Part shown: positions 58,416 through 64,000 of the stretch, one piece after another
Layout: each line of letters begins with the position of its first letter
Position numbering within the stretch: position 1 is the stretch's first letter
Assembly: GCA_037176725.1 (NCBI GenBank)
Contig: JAZBRS010000013.1
Span: 5,273,001 to 5,337,000 of the forward strand
DNA: 64,000 nt
Reading direction: 5' to 3'
From: Posidonia oceanica
Lineage: Eukaryota > Streptophyta > Magnoliopsida > Alismatales > Posidoniaceae
The notes under the pieces: model-generated
What the model was told of the DNA's origin: nothing
The model's input: only the letters and a program-made list of their open reading frames with translations
Database searches by the model: none
Translations under genes and position numbers: made by a program

Positions 58416-61400
58416 CTAATCATCATGCTCCTCTTCCCTCTCTCTCCTCACAGCCCCAAACCTGTCAACCAGAATGTCTACCACCAAATCTACCAAGTCG
58501 TCACAAGGCACAGCTTTCCTATACAAATCACCCAAGCAAGACTCACTCCCAACCCTCCCTCCAACATACACGTCTGCTCCCTCACACCTCCTCCCCTGCG
58601 AGTCCTTCGTCATGCACCCCATGAACCCTACGTCCGCCACCTGCACCTGCCCGCAGCTGTTCGGGCACCCCGTCCAGTGCATCCTCACCGCCTTCTCCAC
58701 CGCCACCCTCCGCCCCACCTCCTCCGCCACCCGCATCGCCCTCGCCTTCGTCTCGATGATCGCCTGCCCGCAGAACTGGCTCCCCGTGCACGCCACCAGG
58801 TTGCGCATGAGAATCTCCGGTTCGGCCGACACGCGCCCGCTCGCGAGCAGCGGCTCCGATAGCAAGGCGGGCACGCGGGAGTCCGGGACGTTGGGGACGA
58901 TGAGGTTCTGCTCGACCGTGAGGCGGAGCTCGCCCGTGCCGTACTCGTCGGCCAGGCGGGCTAGCTCGAGCATGTCGGGGGCTTGGAGGCGGCCGACGGG
59001 GACGTGGAGGCCGATGAAGGAGAGGTCGGGTTGTTTCTGTGGGTGCACGCCGATGTAGTCTCTTCTTGCCCAGTTCGTCTGGACGAGGTCTTCTGGTGAA
59101 GATCTCTCGAGATGTTTGTGCGGCATTCTCTTCTCTACCTCCGACCGGAATGTTTCAATCCCCTGAAAACAATTTGTCAATAAAAAAAATGATGGACCCT
59201 TTAGCGGAGATAATGGTACTTTACTTCGTTGTAGTAACATAATCTACTTACTAATTCGTCAATGAGCCACATCATTCTTGTCTTTTGGCGGTTGCCCCTT
59301 GTGCCGAGATCCCTGTTGGAGAAACACGTCATTTATTCTTAACGATTTTGCAAGTAACTAAATTGCAACAACAACAAGAATTCTAATGCATGTACAAGTA
59401 TATATGTGAAGGTCAAGTTCTTAATTATAAAGGAAAGAATTAGAGATCATTTGGTGTCTATTAAGTATGTTAGAATTGATTTAATGATAATTGATATTCT
59501 TATAAAGACACTTCTCCCCATTACCTATTGAAAACATGTACTTAAAATAGGTCTTGCTAATTCTTTTTAGATTTTACATTGATGGTTTAAACACTAATGT
59601 ATTATATGATATCACGTTTGGTTGATAATCTATATATACTAGTTCTTATTTTTGTTTAACTTATAAATTATTATTTTATCATTGGATAAATTAAAGAGAA
59701 TAAATTTTACTTTTCTTGTCATGACATCTATAAGTTTATTCATTAAGTATTAGTTACCACATAAAGTGTTCAATTATAACTTCAATATTAGATATCTTAG
59801 TACATGGAAGGGATATATATTTTGACAATGTATTACTGTTATAACTAGAATTTATTAAAATTGTTATTCTTAAATAAAAGTTAATAGATCCTGTTAAGCA
59901 ATTGGATAGTGGTCACTCGACATAAAGTTTTGTCTAACATAAAATAAGTTAGATAAGTTAAATAAGAAATTGTTAGACTTAAAGTCCTAATTTTCAGTCT
60001 AATGTGACTTAACTAAATTATTAAGTTGACTTAATTATAAGAACATATTAAGTAAATCGGTATTTGAAGAATATTATAACATAACTATAAAATATAATAT
60101 ATAAATATATCCTATATTGATCTAAAGTTTCAGATCCATTTCTTAAGAGCAGGGTAGTTATTACGAGGATTGAACAAATAATTTTGTTTCAAGAATAACG
60201 ACACAGGATAACTACCATAAGGACTATCATTATCATCTTTATTGAACTGCCATCTTGATTAAAAGGTTAGTCTTTGGTGGATACCACATGTGTGGGCACG
60301 TGGTCATGTGATCATGTCTTTCGTGTAAGAGTGAAAAGTGGTGACTTTTCGAGATGAGTTTTCACGATGGATTTACATTTTACATACCTATACGCTTCAA
60401 GCATAGCCTTGCAAAGAGCAACGACATCGTCCCCGGCCACCCACGCATCCATCGGCACCGCCTCGGCGCAACGCTTCGGGCTAATAAACCCTCCGACCAA
60501 CAAATTGAACCCAAACCTCCCATCCTTCATCGCCGGCATGTAAGCAAGATCGTTGATATGAGGATGCTCATACAAGTCGTGCGACCCGATGACGCACGCG
60601 TTCCACTTCCTCGGCAGATTGCTGACTGCCGGATTGCCCGTGCCGTTGCCGGTGATGAACTGAGACAGGAGGTTGGTGTAGGGGCGTGTGTCAACGATCT
60701 CGTGCGGGTCGATGCCGGCCAGGGGGTTGCCGACCGGGTTGCGGACGTTGTCCATGCCGCTCTGGAGGCTGTTCAGGCCGACGGATGCTAGGCCGGAGAG
60801 GATGGAGGGTACGTCCGGGAGCTCCACGCCACGGATTTGGAAGTTTTGACGTGTTGTTACGTCGGCACAGCCGTGGTCGCCGTAGGAGGAGATGACGTCG
60901 GCAAGGTAACGGACTTGCTCGGATGTTGCCACTCCATTTGGCAGCTTCAGACGCATCATGAACCGGCCATCTGTAGGGAAGATTATTTATGTTAGTTATC
61001 TGTAAATAGTTTGCTTACTTCTTGATCTCGTGTATTAATTTGAAATCATTTATCAAATGGCAATTCTCATACTTCTCGTTTGTCTTAAATACAACCATCT
61101 AATTATACCTTAGTGGTTACTCAAAGACTAAAATGCTTTCAGTGTTTTGAGATTTTTATCTTGTCACACAATCATCTACCAAATACGACTAGTCCTAAAG
61201 ATGATTTGGACCTCTTTAACAATCGAAAGTCAACAATCATCTACATTCATAATAGGTTCGTGGTATTCATTTTCGAGGAAGTGTTTGGAATGAAAAACAT
61301 CCAAGTCAAAGAGATTATATATCTTACAATTGTGAATTTTTTCTATAATGACAAAGTCTAACAAATTCCATGGGTCAGTATAGGTAAATTAAGTTCTTTA

Positions 61401-62035
61401 TATCTTACAAAGCAAATCATACAATCCACTTTTTTTTTATAATAAAACTTCTTTACCACCCATGTCTGAATGAACGAACATTTTCTTCTAGCGGTATTCA
61501 TCTGTTCATACTTTGGTCTATTAATTGTAACAAAACCTGGAGGCGTTATTTGCAATGGAAGAATCAACATGCATATATGATATATGATAGAACTCATCAG
61601 ACGAAACAAAGAATTAAGGAAGGTCGACTGACATTGGTGCTTGCGTCGGTGGAAGAGGCCGAGCCACTTGAGCCTGACGTCGACATCGTCCTTGGACATC
61701 TTGGACTTCTCGATCTCCTCGAATGGTGTAGCCACCAATTCTTCTATGCCACCTTCCATGAGCAACGTCATGGGCTCCTTCTCGATCTTCACCTTCTCCT
61801 GCGGATTGATTCCCTTCCTGTACTCCTCCTTGAGCACCCAGTACCCTCCTTCCCTCTCCTCCACTCGAGCCTTCAGGCGACTCTCATCGGAAGAAGATGG
61901 TGGTTGTGGTGATGGTGCTGTGGTGGGTGCTGTGGTGGCCCTGGCTTTGATGGTGGCGGTGGAGGTTTGACGCCGGGAGGATGTGGAGGGGAAAGGTGCG
62001 GCGAGGAGATGGAGGGTGGAGGATGCAGGAGACAT
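58416..62035 (-). CDS. NIR: ferredoxin-nitrite reductase, plastid (four exons, 597 aa)
   Basis: Reduces nitrite to ammonium in plastids with six electrons from ferredoxin, after nitrate reductase and before glutamine synthetase. Exons (minus strand): 62,035-61,633; 60,970-60,388; 59,312-59,252; 59,162-58,416, all with GT..AG introns that keep the frame (introns about 662, 1,075 and 89 bp). Residues 1 to about 45 are Ser/Thr/Ala/Pro-rich, a transit peptide. WLGLFHRRKHQYGRFMMRL spans intron 1. TTRQNFQIRG lies at 173-182. Cys474, Cys480, Cys515 and Cys519 (ACTGSQFC, TGCPNSC) match the ligands of the 4Fe-4S/siroheme centre. Length is normal and all motifs are intact, so it is probably functional. 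The last exon is strikingly GC-rich, which produces long antisense ORFs that are not genes. Confidence 0.97.
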
Positions 62036-62080
62036 GGTTCTGGTGGCTGTGATGGTGGTGCCATGGAAGGTTGAAGTCTT

Positions 62081-62089
62081 TTATATATA
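62081..62089 (-). promoter_or_regulatory. TATA box of nitrite reductase
   Basis: TATATATAA on the minus strand about 45 bp upstream of the ATG, in the context CCTATATATAAAAG. This implies a short 5' untranslated region. Confidence 0.6.
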
Positions 62090-62117
62090 GGATGGGTGTT
62101 GCAGGGAGAGGTCGCTT

Positions 62118-62140
62118 TGACTCCTGGGAGTAGCGAAAGG
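62118..62140 (+). promoter_or_regulatory. candidate nitrate-response element of the nitrite reductase promoter
   Basis: TGACTCCT, ten bases, then AAAGG, compared with the published NIR promoter consensus TGACcCTT-N10-AAG bound by NIN-like proteins. It matches in layout with two or so mismatches, lies about 30 bp upstream of the TATA box, and is on the strand opposite to the gene. Confidence 0.35.
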
Positions 62141-62192
62141 GCAACAAGGAGATCACTCATGGACACTTGCATGAGTGCTTCTGTCCGTTATC

Positions 62193-62200
62193 CACATGTG
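62193..62200. promoter_or_regulatory. CACATGTG palindrome upstream of nitrite reductase
   Basis: An E-box/G-box-like palindrome about 105 bp upstream of the TATA box. Such sites can bind bHLH factors; function here is inferred only from position. Confidence 0.25.
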
Positions 62201-62369
62201 GGTTTTGGATTCTTTCAATCGAATCCTAAGGTTTAACTGAAGATAATTGGATGAGAAATCAGGTTTGTCTTTTTTTTTAAATCAGGTTAGTCTTTTTTTT
62301 TTTTTTGAGATTAGGTTGTAATCTTGGAATGCACTCTTAGGTGGAGAGAATCAACTTCACGTTTAAGGT

Positions 62370-63413
62370 AACGTTTGGAAATGTTTTTTTACACTAGTTT
62401 ATTGTGTTAAGCGTTTATTGTCTAATAAACGTTTCCAAACGAGCCAATTTATCGAACTTTTCTAAAAAAAACTGGCCGTAACTTTTTAATTTATTTCAAA
62501 CTATTGGGATAGTTTTTAGAAAAGCTAATGGATATTAACTTTTTGAGAAATTATGAATATTAATCATAACTTTTCTAATGATATCCTCAGAAGTTGATTT
62601 TAATTACAACATGAACTTAACGCAACGGCAGCGGTGGCGATGAACGACAACGGTGGCGGGCGGCGAGCGGCTGTGGTGGACGACGGCGACATGGCGGCGG
62701 GCGGTCATGGCTGACGGCGACGAACGGTGAGCGATAGAAGGTGGCGGTGGACGGCGACGACGCGACGACGGGCGGTGGTGGCTAACGGCGGTGGACGGCT
62801 AGCAGCGGTGGACGTCGGTGGCTGACGGTGGTGGACGGCGAGCGACAAAAAGTGGCAGCGGATGGCGAGCAGTGGTGGCGGACAATAGCGGTGGTGGACG
62901 ACGGGCGGCAGCGGACGACGACGACGTGACAGCCAGATGACGAGCGGCGGCGGCAGATCCGGTGGGCGACGGTGGACGACGGCGATGCAGCGACGGGCGA
63001 TCGGACGATGGCTACGGCAGACGACGGCGACGTAGCAGCGGTGGTTGACGGTGGCAGTCGGCGAGCGACCGACGGCGAACAATAGCGACAGGGCGGCGGG
63101 CGATGGTGGCTGACGGCGGCGAGTGGTAGAAGGTGGCAATGGACGACGAGCGGCGGTGACGGACGACAATGGCGGCAGACGACGATGACGCGGCAGTCGG
63201 ACGACGAGCGGCAGCAAACAGCGGCGGACGACGACGACGGACGGGCGGCGACAATGGCAAGGGTAATATAGTCCTTTAAGTAACTCATAAGTGCTTATTA
63301 AACATGTAAACCAAATAAATTTTTCTTTACCTCTATAAAAACTGTAAATCATATAACTTAATAAAAAATCAACTTTTCTCAATAAACTACTAAGAAAAAG
63401 TGTTTCCAAACTT
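62370..63413. mobile_element. TIR element with GC-rich trinucleotide-type core
   Basis: The left end TAACGTTTGGAAATG...CTAGTTTATTG pairs with the reverse complement of the right end, TAAGTTTGGAAACAC...GTAGTTTATTG. A shorter inner inverted copy (AAACGTTTCCAAACGAG, about 62,428-62,446) folds onto the left end. The core (62,625-63,255) is a degenerate GGCGACGGTGGAC-type repeat with larger duplicated blocks. The 242-residue minus-strand ORF over it is Arg/Ser/Pro low complexity. It lies about 0.3 kb upstream of the reductase start codon. Confidence 0.55.
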
Positions 63414-64000
63414 AGAACAAATTTTGAACTCAATATTGTAATTCAAAGTTTACGCCTTTTTGTCATTGTTTAGACGTTAGATTTTACACAAGGCAAAACG
63501 GATGAATTTGAGCAAAATTCTAGACTATGAATCTAAATAGTTAAAAAAACACACACATTTTCACGATGAAGAAAATTTCTACACGGTATATTTGCCAACT
63601 ATAAGAGTTGTGGTCATTGATCGTGGAATCTATAACTTGAACTATAAATATCATGTCCCGGATAATAAATCATGTAACTTGTACGTTGTAACTGCAATGT
63701 GGATCTCATTTAACTTAGACGCGTTCTGGACTCACTCGATCCCTCCATGGGGTATATTAAGTTTGATTTTGAATCTGTTGTATATACCCTGCATCTTTAT
63801 GAGTTGCAGACAAGATTCTGCCATTATTTCTAATATGTAGCTCTTTTTACAATTAATCCAAGTAATAAAGAAAACATTGTTTTGTTTATTTTGCTTCGAG
63901 TTTGAAGTTGATGCTTGGAATCTATTCGTTGCATTAACAAAGAGGATAAACTATGATTGGTTCTGCTGATTCGCATGTTAAGTCAAATTATATACACGGT
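63414..64000. other. intergenic DNA, nothing recognised
   Basis: AT-rich. The 82-residue plus-strand ORF at 63,592-63,840 shows no recognisable domain. Confidence 0.5.

Noticed and set aside
58474..59058. 194- and 145-codon plus-strand ORFs
   Set aside because: Shadows antisense to nitrite reductase exon 4, produced by its high GC content at third positions.
62705..63433. 242-codon minus-strand Arg/Ser/Pro ORF
   Set aside because: Low-complexity translation of a GC-rich triplet-type array in a TIR element.

Overview
The window is plant nuclear DNA from an angiosperm. It holds one intact host gene, a four-exon ferredoxin-nitrite reductase with a plastid transit peptide, on the minus strand near the right end (58,416-62,035). 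Almost everything else is AT-rich intergenic DNA and transposable elements. The clade cannot be fixed by eye. The GC-rich last exon of the reductase is compatible with a monocot but also occurs in other lineages.

Layout. 1-15,433: no convincing gene; microsatellites, tandem duplications and several foldback/TIR elements (4,355-5,405; 10,117-10,536; 12,518-13,632). 15,434-23,399: a decayed L1-type LINE (ORF1, then ORF2 with APE endonuclease, reverse transcriptase and C-terminal region), split by a 2.45 kb solo LTR with a 5-bp target duplication. 23,984-24,810: a small hAT derivative keeping the C-terminal dimerisation domain. 24,811-25,658 and 57,318-58,110: remnants of a gypsy element sharing a homologous gag segment. 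25,659-57,317: a minus-strand Ty1/copia element that has become a nest of insertions.

The copia nest contains: element A (25,841-36,029, TSD agtat), a gag-protease-only gypsy element inserted in one copia LTR; a roughly 230-bp MITE (36,189-36,417) in the same LTR; element B (36,923-52,165), a gag-only gypsy element with 4.1 kb LTRs; and a second solo LTR (53,085-55,840, TSD gttag) in the copia gag-pol region. The gag and protease of A, the gag of B, and the tRNA-Arg-type primer site of B point to the Tat/Ogre lineage. A, B and both solo LTRs share a near-identical 5' LTR terminus. B and both solo LTRs also share a box of about 105 bp near the LTR 3' end and a copy of the primer-binding word inside U5.

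Right end. Nitrite reductase lies just beyond the nest, with a TATA box, a possible nitrate-response element, and a further TIR element with a GC-rich trinucleotide core (62,370-63,413) about 0.3 kb upstream of its start codon. No CRISPR array, rRNA gene or convincing tRNA gene was seen. The most unusual material is the set of related non-autonomous Tat-like elements and their LTR architecture.
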